This document shows positions 51,460 to 60,020 of a DNA stretch of 64,000 nucleotides, piece by piece. Source of the stretch: Hoeflea_A sp965228435 (GTDB taxonomy: Bacteria; Pseudomonadota; Alphaproteobacteria; Rhizobiales; Rhizobiaceae); NCBI GenBank assembly GCA_965228435.1, contig OZ245818.1, positions 3,906,001-3,970,000 of the forward strand. Reading direction: 5' to 3'. Every line of letters starts with the position of its first letter. Positions within the stretch are counted from its first letter, which is position 1. The notes below the pieces were generated by a model. That model did not search any database. It was not told the origin of the DNA and saw only the letters and a list, made by a program, of their open reading frames with translations. Both the position numbers and the translations under genes were made by a program.

Positions 51460-52800
51460 CTACGCTGCAGCCACATTCTGCACCGGAGAGACGCTCGCCC
51501 GCCGCAAAAAGCGCTTGTTGATCGGACTGTGCGGCTTCACGGCAATGCGTTCGTTGGCAAGGGCCTGCGCCGCGTTGCTGTTGCCCGACCGCACGGCTGC
51601 TTCGGTCAACGTCCAATCGATGATGTCACGTTGAGCATGGCTGCCACCAAACGAATTGGCCACGAAGCGCGCTCGATGGAGCGTGCCGACCGCCTCGTCA
51701 TATCGTCCCTCCCAAAACGCCCGGAATCCTTGTATCAAGGGAAGCCCTGTGGCCTTTGCCCAACGGGCAGTCTCGTCGCGGCCATGATCCGCCGCGCGGT
51801 ACTCTTCAATGATCCGGTCGACCGCGTCCACGCGCCCGGTTCCAAGATAGGCCATCGCTGCGTGCCAGTCGTTGAATGGGTAAAGCCGGCCGTCCGCGTG
51901 ACTGTCCCAACATTGCGCGATTTCGACCCAACGCTCACCGATGTCGTGGCCCTCCATTTGCAGCCGCCAAAGCAGTGCGGAGGCATCCACGAGGTCGAGC
52001 GCCACTTCGCTTTCATCACCCCGGATTTTGTCATCGTAGAGCTGAATCACGGTGTCGGATTGGCCCAGGTCCAGGTGATAGAGCGCCTTGTGCCACCAGT
52101 TGTGCACCTTGAAAAAGTTGTCATCGCCCGACCAATGGGGCTCCCGCGATGCCATCCACTCGATGCCATCTTCGGCTCTTCCCTGCATTTCCAGGACATG
52201 CGCTACCGCGTGGTGTGCCCAACAATCGAGTGGATCGCGATCGACCGCCTCTCGACCAACAGCTTCGGCGCGAGCATAGTCCCCGGCTTCTTCCAGCCCG
52301 AAGGCATACATGCCCAGTACGTTTGCGTAGCCCGGCTGATCTTCCGACCACTTCGGTAGCACACGGGCGAGACGATCGCGCAGGTTGCGGGCGTTGGCCC
52401 TGTAGAAATCCATGAGATGCCCGACCTGCAGCCCCAGAATGTCGTGTGGGAACTCCATATTATGGTGGTCCAGCCTGACCGCCGCCTCGGTCCAGTTGTT
52501 GGCAACCAGGGCCTCGAGTGCCGCGACATGCGATTTCTCGATATCGGTCTTCGCAAGAGAACGCGCGATGACCGCAATGGAACGGGCCTCGGAGGCTGCT
52601 TCCGGTTCAGTTGCCAGTCCGAAGAGAAAGCCCTTCAATATGTGGGCCATTGCAAAACTCGGGTCGGCGTCGATGGCCATGTCGGCCAGGGCCACCGGGT
52701 CTCCGCGATAGACGTTGAATGCACGCAGTGCTGCATCGAAGTGTTCTACGGCACTGGCATTCGCACTGTCTGCCACAGTGAAAAAGATGTCGTTGCTCAT
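51460..52800 (-). CDS. TTC38-like tetratricopeptide repeat protein
   Basis: The 446-aa soluble protein is built of degenerate TPR helices (FDAALRAFNVYRGDPVALADMAI, DYARAEAVGREAVDRDPLDCWAHHAV, FWEGRYDEAVGTLHRARFVA). The central HNWWHKALYHLDLGQSDTVIQLYDDKI matches the TTC38/TPR-38 family. ATG at 52800 has AAGGAGA upstream; longer frames run into sequence without similarity. It precedes the giant RTX gene on the same strand with a 225-bp gap and may be independent. Its function is unknown. Confidence 0.8.
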   Translation of the reverse strand: MSNDIFFTVADSANASAVEHFDAALRAFNVYRGDPVALADMAIDADPSFAMAHILKGFLFGLATEPEAASEARSIAVIARSLAKTDIEKSHVAALEALVANNWTEAAVRLDHHNMEFPHDILGLQVGHLMDFYRANARNLRDRLARVLPKWSEDQPGYANVLGMYAFGLEEAGDYARAEAVGREAVDRDPLDCWAHHAVAHVLEMQGRAEDGIEWMASREPHWSGDDNFFKVHNWWHKALYHLDLGQSDTVIQLYDDKIRGDESEVALDLVDASALLWRLQMEGHDIGERWVEIAQCWDSHADGRLYPFNDWHAAMAYLGTGRVDAVDRIIEEYRAADHGRDETARWAKATGLPLIQGFRAFWEGRYDEAVGTLHRARFVANSFGGSHAQRDIIDWTLTEAAVRSGNSNAAQALANERIAVKPHSPINKRFLRRASVSPVQNVAAA

Positions 52801-52994
52801 GTCGGTCTCCTTGAGTGTGTTTTGATGTTCCGAACCGCCCATCCAGGGGGGAAGTGGTTGTTTGTCTTGGGTTACGGCTGCCCCGCCGAACAGTGGCCAA
52901 CCGTGGTTGACCGCCACTCGGCGGGAGATGTTCGAAGTGCAGAGAGCGGGGCCTGTTGGGCGGCCCGCGATGCGGACCGCTGCCGGAAAAGGCC

Positions 52995-53570
52995 CTAGTC
53001 TTCGCTGTCTTCGAACGTCAGCATCGCGGTGTCGCGACCCGCAGGAATTTCGAATTGCAAGCGCACGCCAAAGCCGTCGCTCATGCCGAGCAGGGTCTGG
53101 TTGACGACTTGCCCAATGTCTTTGTAGTCGCCGGTTCCGCCGGTGATTGCACGGGGCAGGGGGATGTTTTCGTCAACAGATTCGGGACCCTGCGAAATGA
53201 GCAGGTTGCCATCGCCGAATTCAAACACCTGGCGGCTGATCAGAATGGTGCCGCTCTTGGTGTAGAAGCCGTCGCCGACATACCAGCCGTCGCAGGTCCA
53301 GGTGCCAATGACCTTGTCGGGAAAGACAGGGCTGCCGTCGGGATTCACGCCTTCATGGCCGCCGGTCAGCGTTCCGGCTTCGTAGATATAGCCCTGGGTT
53401 ACGAACGGATTGCCATAGGCCGGCATGCCATCTTCATGCACCGGTTTGGGGGCAAAGACGAAGCGGGTGTGGTCTTCGGCGACATCGAACCGGGTCAGCG
53501 GTTCGCCGGCGAATGCCGAGGTGGACATCAGAGCTGCGAATGCTGCTGCAGTGAGGAGTTTGTTGGTCAT
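52995..53570 (-). CDS. Secreted allene-oxide-cyclase-barrel-like protein
   Basis: This 191-aa protein has a clear Sec signal peptide (LLTAAAFAALMSTSAFAG, cleavage near residue 22). The mature part looks like a small beta barrel, with GTWTCDGWYVGDGFYTKSG in the middle and TGGTGDYKDIGQVVNQ near residue 141. That last motif resembles allene oxide cyclase/dirigent-type barrels. Bacterial members of this fold are functionally uncharacterised. There is an AAAGGAAAC ribosome site ahead of ATG at 53570. It stands alone between the TPR and homocysteine-methyltransferase genes. Confidence 0.68.
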   Translation of the reverse strand: MTNKLLTAAAFAALMSTSAFAGEPLTRFDVAEDHTRFVFAPKPVHEDGMPAYGNPFVTQGYIYEAGTLTGGHEGVNPDGSPVFPDKVIGTWTCDGWYVGDGFYTKSGTILISRQVFEFGDGNLLISQGPESVDENIPLPRAITGGTGDYKDIGQVVNQTLLGMSDGFGVRLQFEIPAGRDTAMLTFEDSED

Positions 53571-53767
53571 TGTCGTTTCCTTTCAAAGGTTTGGGTTAGG
53601 GTGCTAGTTGGGGTTGACTGTCCTCGATGCGCGGAGTTGAGCCGGGTTTCGAAGGCAGACCAGTGATGACGCGAGCGGCGTTCTGCAAACGTTAGAAATC
53701 CGCGGTTGCATCCGGCGAGGGCGTCAAAAGGGTGTTAAATCCGGCGGGTACATGGCCGCGGCTGAGG

Positions 53768-54706
53768 TCAGGCAGCGGTGGCGCGGCAAACCTGCTCGAT
53801 GTGACGATGGTCCGTTCCGCAGCAGCCGCCGAAAACGGTCAGATTGGGAAGAATCGCCAAGAGCTCCCTGTGGAGGCGTCCAAACTCCTCCGGGTTTCCC
53901 TCATCCAGCTCTTCAGCTTCGTCGAGTTCCGCGTGGGAAAGTCTGGATGCGTTGGCTCGGACGCCGCCGATTCGCAGGATCCAATCGCCACCCTGCTGGA
54001 GCACGCTGCGAAAGTGATCAGGATGGGCGCAGTTGATCATGTAGTAGGCCGGACTGTGCCGGGTGATCTCGTCGACCTGGTCGATGGCCGCAGCCAAAGA
54101 CTGACCCGACGGCAAACGTCCATCGGTTTCAACCGTAAATGAAACAACCGCGGGGATATTGGCCTCAGTCGCAGCTCGTGCGAATCCGATTGCCTCATCG
54201 GCGTAGGTCATGGTTACGGCCGAAACCATATCGGCGCCCATTTCGGCAAACCATTGAACCTGAGTTTGGTGATAGGTCTCGGCCGCGTCGGGTGAGAGAA
54301 TTTCGGTTGGCGCGTAACCATCACTTTGAGGTCCGATGGCGCCATTGAGCACGAACGGCGATGCCGGTGTTTCAAGCTCGCTGCGCAAGCCACACAGTTG
54401 ATCGACAGCGCAGCGATGCAAGTCTTTCAGCCTGCCGAGACTGACGTCCAGGTCAGCAGCCCAGCGTGGGCTTGCCCGCCAGGTCGGGGTATCCATGATG
54501 AAGCCGCAACCGTCACGAATCGCAAGTTCCGCGAATTTGCGCATATAGCGGTCAAGAGCCTTGACGCCCTTTTCGGTTTCCAAGGCCAAGAAGGCCGCGA
54601 ATAGCGGCAGGTCGATTCCGTCCTGAAAAATAAGGGTGGTTTCAAGGCCGCCATCGGTCAGCATTCGTTTGCCGTTCAAATGGGGCAGCGCGTAGCGATA
54701 TCTCAT
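53768..54706 (-). CDS. Homocysteine S-methyltransferase family protein
   Basis: The 312-aa protein is a zinc-dependent methyltransferase of the MmuM/BHMT family. The opening LTDGGLETTLIF, the zinc-cysteine positions in YYMINCAHPDHF (near residue 223) and VFGGCCGTDHRHI at the C-terminus are all present. Family members transfer methyl from S-methylmethionine, betaine or related donors to homocysteine. It begins at ATG 54706 with a weak ribosome site, divergent from a CadC-like regulator across a 167-bp region. A methyl-group link to the island is conceivable but not indicated by position. Confidence 0.88.
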   Translation of the reverse strand: MRYRYALPHLNGKRMLTDGGLETTLIFQDGIDLPLFAAFLALETEKGVKALDRYMRKFAELAIRDGCGFIMDTPTWRASPRWAADLDVSLGRLKDLHRCAVDQLCGLRSELETPASPFVLNGAIGPQSDGYAPTEILSPDAAETYHQTQVQWFAEMGADMVSAVTMTYADEAIGFARAATEANIPAVVSFTVETDGRLPSGQSLAAAIDQVDEITRHSPAYYMINCAHPDHFRSVLQQGGDWILRIGGVRANASRLSHAELDEAEELDEGNPEEFGRLHRELLAILPNLTVFGGCCGTDHRHIEQVCRATAA

Positions 54707-54873
54707 ATCAAAGGTCCATCTTTTTGAAGCCGGATGATGCGGTCCGGCAATGGAAGACGGAGTAGCGGGATGGCGGATGATGTTCCTGCGGCAATTCTGA
54801 GCTTTGTCTGAGTAATTGTTGGCGTTAGCCTGTCACGCGACAGCAAGACGGGGACTGAAAAGCGCAAGGGTTC

Positions 54874-56415
54874 ATGAAAATCGCGTTCAATGACTGCGAG
54901 ATCGACACCGATCTTTTTCAGATCTCCCGTGCGGGGGTCGCGGTGGACCTGACACCTCTGACCGCCAGGCTTTTGTCTTACCTGATCGACAACCGCCATC
55001 GAGTGGTCTCGAAAGACGAACTTGTCGAGGAGGTTTGGGATCGCCGCATTGTCACGGATGCCACATTGACGACCGCGATAAAGGAGGCGCGGCTGGCAAC
55101 GGGAGACAATGGGCGCGTTCAGCATACCATCCGTACGGTGCACGGGATTGGCTATCGGTTCGTCGCTGATCTCAGCCCGTCCGCAGTGGCCGAACCCGCA
55201 CCACCTGCTGAAACGTCGACCGTTGCCGAGGTGGCGCCGCGCCAAGCTCCTGCTATCGTTGTGTTGCCGTTTGAGGATCTTGGACCGGATGACAGTCGCG
55301 ACTATCTGGTCGAAGGACTGACCGAGGAGGTGATCGTCGCTCTCTCGCGGTTCAAGGAGCTGGCGGTTGTGGCGATTTCATCGGCTTTCGAAATCGCCAA
55401 GATGGAACGGCCGCCACTGCAGGTGACAAGGGAGCTTGGTGCCCGATATCTGGTTGGTGGAAGCGTTCGTCGCGGCGTTGACCGTGTGCGTGTTTCTGTT
55501 CAATTGACCGATGCCGAGGACGGATCAAGATTGTGGGTCGAGACCTACGAGCGGAAACCTGAAGACCTGATAGACTTGCAGGCAACGATAGCGGGATCGA
55601 TTGCGGGTGTCCTGCCGGGTCGTGTCGGCGACTTCGAGGTTGTTAGAACACTCGACCGACCGGTGAGAGATCTCTCAGCCCTTCAGGCCTATCAACGGGT
55701 CAATTGGCAGTTTCGGCGCCACCGCAGTATTTCGAAAGCACTGTCAGAATTGGATTCTTTGCTTGAATTGGCGGACGATTTTGCACTCGCACATGCAAAG
55801 GCCGCCGTCATGAAAGGTTTTGTCGCCCTTACCGGAGGCAGGCGCGACGATGACTTGCGCAGACAGTCGATCGCACATGCAAAAACGGCGATAGCTATCG
55901 ACCCTACAGATGCGCGCGTTCAATCAATGGCAGGAAGCGCCCATCTATATGTGGGTGATTTCATCCCGGCTCGTGAGCACACGAAACGTGCAGTCGAACT
56001 CAACCCCAATTCTGTCGAAGCCAACCACTTTCGAGCGATTGTTCTCGGAGCCAGCGGTGATGCGTCTCTCGCTCTCGAATATCATCATCAGGCAATGAGG
56101 CTCGATCCGTACTTTCCTGAGCATTATTTCGAAGGAGCTATCGAAGCGTATTACCTTCTGGGCGATTATGAGGCTGCTATCGATCTGTTTCAGCGCTGGA
56201 CCGATCCGTTCGGGCATGTCTTGTTCACCGCGGCAGCCTGTTATGCGATGGCGGGCCATCAACAGGAGGCCACTAGGTTGGCGCGCGCTTTGGAAACCGA
56301 AAAGAAACCGGGCTTTTCTATCAAGGTCTATGTCGATGCCATGCTGAAATATCACGCTCGGGAACAGGATCGCCGGCACTGGCAAAAGGGATTTGAGCGG
56401 GCCGGATTGATATAG
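54874..56415 (+). CDS. CadC-like winged-helix/TolB-like/TPR regulator, paralogue 1
   Basis: The 513-aa protein begins with an OmpR/PhoB-type winged helix (residues 1-96: LTARLLSYLIDNRHRVVSKDELVEEVW ... TIRTVHGIGYRFVAD). A TolB-N/adenylate-cyclase-associated domain follows (IVVLPFEDLGPDDSRDYLVEGLTEEVIVALSRF and GARYLVGGSVRRGVDRVRVSVQLTD), then TPR repeats to the end. No transmembrane segment is evident, so it is a cytoplasmic transcription factor of the kind found in rhizobia. It has an AAGGG ribosome site. It is convergent with a paralogue, the two stops being seven bases apart. Confidence 0.88.
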   Translation: MKIAFNDCEIDTDLFQISRAGVAVDLTPLTARLLSYLIDNRHRVVSKDELVEEVWDRRIVTDATLTTAIKEARLATGDNGRVQHTIRTVHGIGYRFVADLSPSAVAEPAPPAETSTVAEVAPRQAPAIVVLPFEDLGPDDSRDYLVEGLTEEVIVALSRFKELAVVAISSAFEIAKMERPPLQVTRELGARYLVGGSVRRGVDRVRVSVQLTDAEDGSRLWVETYERKPEDLIDLQATIAGSIAGVLPGRVGDFEVVRTLDRPVRDLSALQAYQRVNWQFRRHRSISKALSELDSLLELADDFALAHAKAAVMKGFVALTGGRRDDDLRRQSIAHAKTAIAIDPTDARVQSMAGSAHLYVGDFIPAREHTKRAVELNPNSVEANHFRAIVLGASGDASLALEYHHQAMRLDPYFPEHYFEGAIEAYYLLGDYEAAIDLFQRWTDPFGHVLFTAAACYAMAGHQQEATRLARALETEKKPGFSIKVYVDAMLKYHAREQDRRHWQKGFERAGLI

Positions 56416-56422
56416 GACGAGC

Positions 56423-58051
56423 TTACCCTTCCATTCTGGGACGAAACAGATCCGTTCGCGAAAGAAGACCTTTCGCGGTGTCATCAAGATCGGAGTTTTC
56501 GGCAAACGGGTAAGCCGCCTGGAACGCTGAAGGATCCAGATCCGGTCGCAGTTGCCGGGCGGCCCTGATGGCGGCTTCGGCCTCTTGAGGCCGGTCGAGC
56601 TTCGAAAGCGCCAGAGCTCTGGCAATATGTCCCCAATGCGCGGTGTTCGGCAGATGGCATGCGGTCAAGGCTTCAGCCAAGGCTTCCTGCGGACGTCCGA
56701 CCATGGTCAAGGCGAAGCTTCGGCAGGCCAGCACAGTCGGCACCAGCCGAGACGTTGGAATCAGGACCTGGAACCGGTCCAGATGCTTCAGCGCTTCCTC
56801 GGCTCGCCCCTGCATGCACAGCGCATAGCCCATTCCCATCTGTGCCGTTTCGCGATTGGGATCCATGCGAAGGCTGATTGCGTAGGCCGCGATGGCTTCA
56901 TCGAATTCCTGTCGCGCCAGGTGGGTGCGCGCCTTGGCAGCAAAGGCAAACGGTTCATTGGGGTCGAGGCGGGTCGCCGTTTCAGCGTGAACCAGGGCCT
57001 CGTCGAGGATTGTCAACTCGGCCGGCAACTGCCCTTCCTTGTAGGAATGGACGATGGCATAGGCCACGCCGGCATGGGCCAACGCATAGGAGGGGTCCGC
57101 CGCGACACAATCACGGAATGCGGCGATCGCTCGCGGATAGTCTTCCTTCTGGTACTTCCAAAGGATGCCGAGACCGAGTTGGCATGTCTGCCAGATCGTC
57201 AGGTCTGCCGGCCGTTGGCGTCTGATCTTTTCACGCTCGCTTTCCATCAGAGCCGGTTCGATGGCGAACAGAATCCGATCAGTTACCTTGTCCTGGAAGT
57301 CGAAGACGTCTTCCCAGGATCCGTCGATGTGATCGGACCAGACAGTGCTCCCATCGGCGAGATCGATGAGCGATATGCGCAACCTCAGTACGAAGCCGGA
57401 TCGCTGCAGTCGCCCTTCAACCATATAATTGGCGCCGAGACCATGCAGGTACTCCCGCACGTCTGCCCCGCTGGCGCGAATTTTCTCGACTTCACCGCCA
57501 TAGGCTTCGCCGAAAACCAGAAAGCGCGACATGACGACGATCTCCCGTTTTCGGGACAATGACGCAAGGAGATCCTCGGTAAGGCCGTCGGCAAGGGCTT
57601 CTTCCTCCGGATCGTCTGAACGGGTGGTTATGCGTGACACAAACAGTTTGGGGCGGTCACTTGTGTCGTCGGAATTTGCCAACGGCGCAAACCCCGATAC
57701 GCTGCCAGCGCTGTCTTTCCCGGCCTCGACAGCCGCATCGGTTTCGATTGCAATATCCGCAACGAAACGGTAGCCGATCCCGTAAACAGTGCGGATCGTG
57801 TGTTGCTCCCGACCCGTATCGCCGACTGCCTGGCGTGCCTCCTTGATGGCGGTTGTCAGGGTCGCGTCGGTAATAATCTTCCTTTCCCAAACCTGTTCGA
57901 CCAGTTGATCCTTGGAGACCACCCGTTCGCGGTTTTTGATGAGAAATTCCAACAACCTCATGGTCTGCGGCGTCAGGTCGCTCATCGTTCCATTGCGGGC
58001 GATCTGGAAAAGATCCGTGTCGATCTCGCAATTGTTGAATGCAATCTTCAT
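56423..58051 (-). CDS. CadC-like winged-helix/TolB-like/TPR regulator, paralogue 2
   Basis: This 542-aa protein has the same architecture as its convergent neighbour. The N-terminal winged helix starts MKIAFNNCEIDTDLFQIARN (paralogue 1: MKIAFNDCEIDTDLFQISRA) and ends HTIRTVYGIGYRFVAD. A TolB-like domain (LFVSRITTRSDDPEEEALADGL and GLGANYMVEGRLQRSGFVLRLRISLIDL) and TPRs follow. The central and TPR parts have diverged much more than the DNA-binding domain. The two genes probably arose by duplication and inversion and may bind similar sites. Confidence 0.88.
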   Translation of the reverse strand: MKIAFNNCEIDTDLFQIARNGTMSDLTPQTMRLLEFLIKNRERVVSKDQLVEQVWERKIITDATLTTAIKEARQAVGDTGREQHTIRTVYGIGYRFVADIAIETDAAVEAGKDSAGSVSGFAPLANSDDTSDRPKLFVSRITTRSDDPEEEALADGLTEDLLASLSRKREIVVMSRFLVFGEAYGGEVEKIRASGADVREYLHGLGANYMVEGRLQRSGFVLRLRISLIDLADGSTVWSDHIDGSWEDVFDFQDKVTDRILFAIEPALMESEREKIRRQRPADLTIWQTCQLGLGILWKYQKEDYPRAIAAFRDCVAADPSYALAHAGVAYAIVHSYKEGQLPAELTILDEALVHAETATRLDPNEPFAFAAKARTHLARQEFDEAIAAYAISLRMDPNRETAQMGMGYALCMQGRAEEALKHLDRFQVLIPTSRLVPTVLACRSFALTMVGRPQEALAEALTACHLPNTAHWGHIARALALSKLDRPQEAEAAIRAARQLRPDLDPSAFQAAYPFAENSDLDDTAKGLLSRTDLFRPRMEG

Positions 58052-58376
58052 GGGGTTTCAAATAGCACAATCGCCTGGACACCGGCAGCTAGCCGGGAGG
58101 GACCGCGCGGTGAAGCCGATTTCACAGCAAGGTATTTCGAAGCCGGCAATATGAGGAGAAAGTGTGCGCGAAGACACTGCGGGCGTCCGCCGACCGCAAA
58201 CCCGAAGGGCCGGGCGCATTTGCGCGCACGTCAAGATGGCATCCGTTATTGGCCGAACCCGCGTCTGTGATTTGACAGCGCTTCGGACCAGAATATATTG
58301 CAGCGCAATATCAATTGTGGTGCGCCTGATCCTGCCCTTTGAATCTTGATCAACGCGCTGCTTTGCAGGCCTAAGA
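58052..58376. other. 325-bp intergenic region with repeat copy 2
   Basis: The gap between the start of the CadC-like paralogue 2 and the acyl-CoA synthetase holds the second copy of the 47-bp repeat (58177-58223). That copy is flanked by GTGTGCGCG and CGCGCAC, which can pair. It must also contain the promoters for both divergent genes, but I see no sharp -35/-10 pair. No coding frame is convincing. Confidence 0.45.
58177..58223 (+). repeat. 47-bp dispersed repeat, copy 2
   Basis: It matches 310-356 at 46 of 47 positions in the same orientation. Short inverted flanks (GTGCGCG at 58163-58169 and CGCGCAC at 58223-58229) bracket it, but the 25-bp terminal repeats of the element at 202-396 are absent. 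The conservation at two places 58 kb apart, in otherwise unrelated surroundings, indicates a repeat family in this genome. Confidence 0.7.
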
Positions 58377-60014
58377 ATGCTCCCCACACGCGATACCTAT
58401 GAAGAATTGATCCGCGATTTCCGCTGGGAGATCCCCGAGCGTTTCAATATAGGCGTTGCCGTCAGTGATGCCTGGGCCAAACGCGATCCGGACCGTATCT
58501 GCCTGTTGCATTACCACCCGGACCGGCCTGCCGATACGCTGACCTATGCCGCCTTGCGAGACCGGTCCAATGCCTTTGCCAATGGCTTGCGGTCACTCGG
58601 GATCGGACCTGGAGATCGGGTAGCGCTGTTGTTGCCGCAGAGTTTTGCCACCGTTATCGCTCATGTGGCCATCTACAAGATCGGTGCCGTGGCGGTTCCC
58701 TTGGCACTGTTGTTCGGGCCGGATGCCCTTGGATATCGGCTGACGGCCTCCGGCGCCAAAGCGGTGATCACCAATTCCGCCGGCGCTGACAAGGTGGGCG
58801 AGATAGATGACCCCTTGCCGGAATCATTCGATATCATTTCGGTCGATGAGGGGACGGGAACGGCCTTTTTCGATCATATGATCGAGGTGAACAGCCCCGA
58901 TTTCGAGTGCGCCGATACCGGACCGGATGATCCGGCAATGATGATCTTCACTTCGGGGACCACGGGGCCGCCGAAGGGTGCGCTGCACGGTCACCGGGTG
59001 TTGTTGGGTCATCTTCCGGGCATCCAGTTCGCACATGAGTTCCTGCCGCAACCAGGGGACCTGTTCTGGACACCGGCCGATTGGGCCTGGGCCGGCGGCC
59101 TGCTCAATGCGCTGCTGCCAGCGCTCTATTTCGGTGTTCCGGTGGTGTCTTCGGCGGCGCAAAAATTCGACCCCGTGACCGCCTTCGAGATCATGGAAAG
59201 GATGCGTGTGCGCAATGCCTTTCTGCCGCCGACGGCGCTGCGCATGCTGCGGACGGTCGAACGACCGCATGACCGTTTCGATCTCCATCTGCGCAGCATT
59301 GGTTCGGCAGGAGAATCTTTGGGCCGTGAAACCTATCTTTGGGCGCAACGTGAACTCGGAATCACCATCAACGAATTCTACGGCCAGACCGAGTGCAATG
59401 CGGTGCTTGCGTCCTGCGCCAAGCTCGGAGTTTCACACGCCGGCGCGATCGGCAAGCCTGTGCCCGGGCATGAGGTTGCGGTGATCGACGACCAGGGCCG
59501 AGAGAGGGCTGCCGGCGAGCCGGGGCAGATCGCCGTCAAACGGCCCAACCCGGTCATGTTCCTCGGCTATTGGAACAATGACGAGGCAACCTGGCGCAAG
59601 TTTCTTGGCGACTGGATGCTGACTGGTGATCAGGGCATTCGCAGCGCGGAAGGCTATATCGAATTCTTTGGGCGGGACGACGATGTCATCACATCGGCCG
59701 GATACCGCATCGGGCCCGGTGAGATCGAAGACTGCCTGACGGGCCATGCGGCGGTAGCGCTTGCGGCCGCGGTCGGCAAACCGGATCCGGTGCGCACCGA
59801 GATCGTCAAAGCCTATGTTGTCCTGAAACCGGCTGTGCGACCGAGCCACCGGCTTGCCGGCGAACTGCAGGATTGGGTCAAATCCCGGCTGTCTGCCCAC
59901 GAATACCCTCGGGAGGTGGAGTTCGTCCCTTCGCTGCCGTTGACCACCACCGGAAAGGTCATCCGCCGAGAGCTGCGCGACCGGGCATTGCGTGAAGCCC
60001 GTTCGGTCGGTTGA
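58377..60014 (+). CDS. AMP-binding acyl-CoA synthetase (MACS/acetyl-CoA synthetase-like)
   Basis: The 545-aa enzyme activates a carboxylic acid to the acyl-CoA through an acyl-AMP. Its phosphate loop MIFTSGTTGPPKGALHGH has the conserved lysine (near residue 200). INEFYGQTECN, DDDVITSAGYRIGPGEIE and the C-terminal lysine in TTTGKVIRREL are also intact. Length and motifs fit medium-chain or aromatic acyl-CoA synthetases. ATG at 58377 has no strong ribosome site. It converges on the GNAT gene and is not obviously part of an operon. Confidence 0.92.
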   Translation: MLPTRDTYEELIRDFRWEIPERFNIGVAVSDAWAKRDPDRICLLHYHPDRPADTLTYAALRDRSNAFANGLRSLGIGPGDRVALLLPQSFATVIAHVAIYKIGAVAVPLALLFGPDALGYRLTASGAKAVITNSAGADKVGEIDDPLPESFDIISVDEGTGTAFFDHMIEVNSPDFECADTGPDDPAMMIFTSGTTGPPKGALHGHRVLLGHLPGIQFAHEFLPQPGDLFWTPADWAWAGGLLNALLPALYFGVPVVSSAAQKFDPVTAFEIMERMRVRNAFLPPTALRMLRTVERPHDRFDLHLRSIGSAGESLGRETYLWAQRELGITINEFYGQTECNAVLASCAKLGVSHAGAIGKPVPGHEVAVIDDQGRERAAGEPGQIAVKRPNPVMFLGYWNNDEATWRKFLGDWMLTGDQGIRSAEGYIEFFGRDDDVITSAGYRIGPGEIEDCLTGHAAVALAAAVGKPDPVRTEIVKAYVVLKPAVRPSHRLAGELQDWVKSRLSAHEYPREVEFVPSLPLTTTGKVIRRELRDRALREARSVG

Positions 60015-60020
60015 CCGAGC

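Noticed and set aside
58058..58387. Minus-strand frame containing MRPALRVCGRRTPA
   Set aside because: The peptide comes from the second 47-bp repeat copy; there is no ribosome site and the flanks do not match the frame at the first copy.
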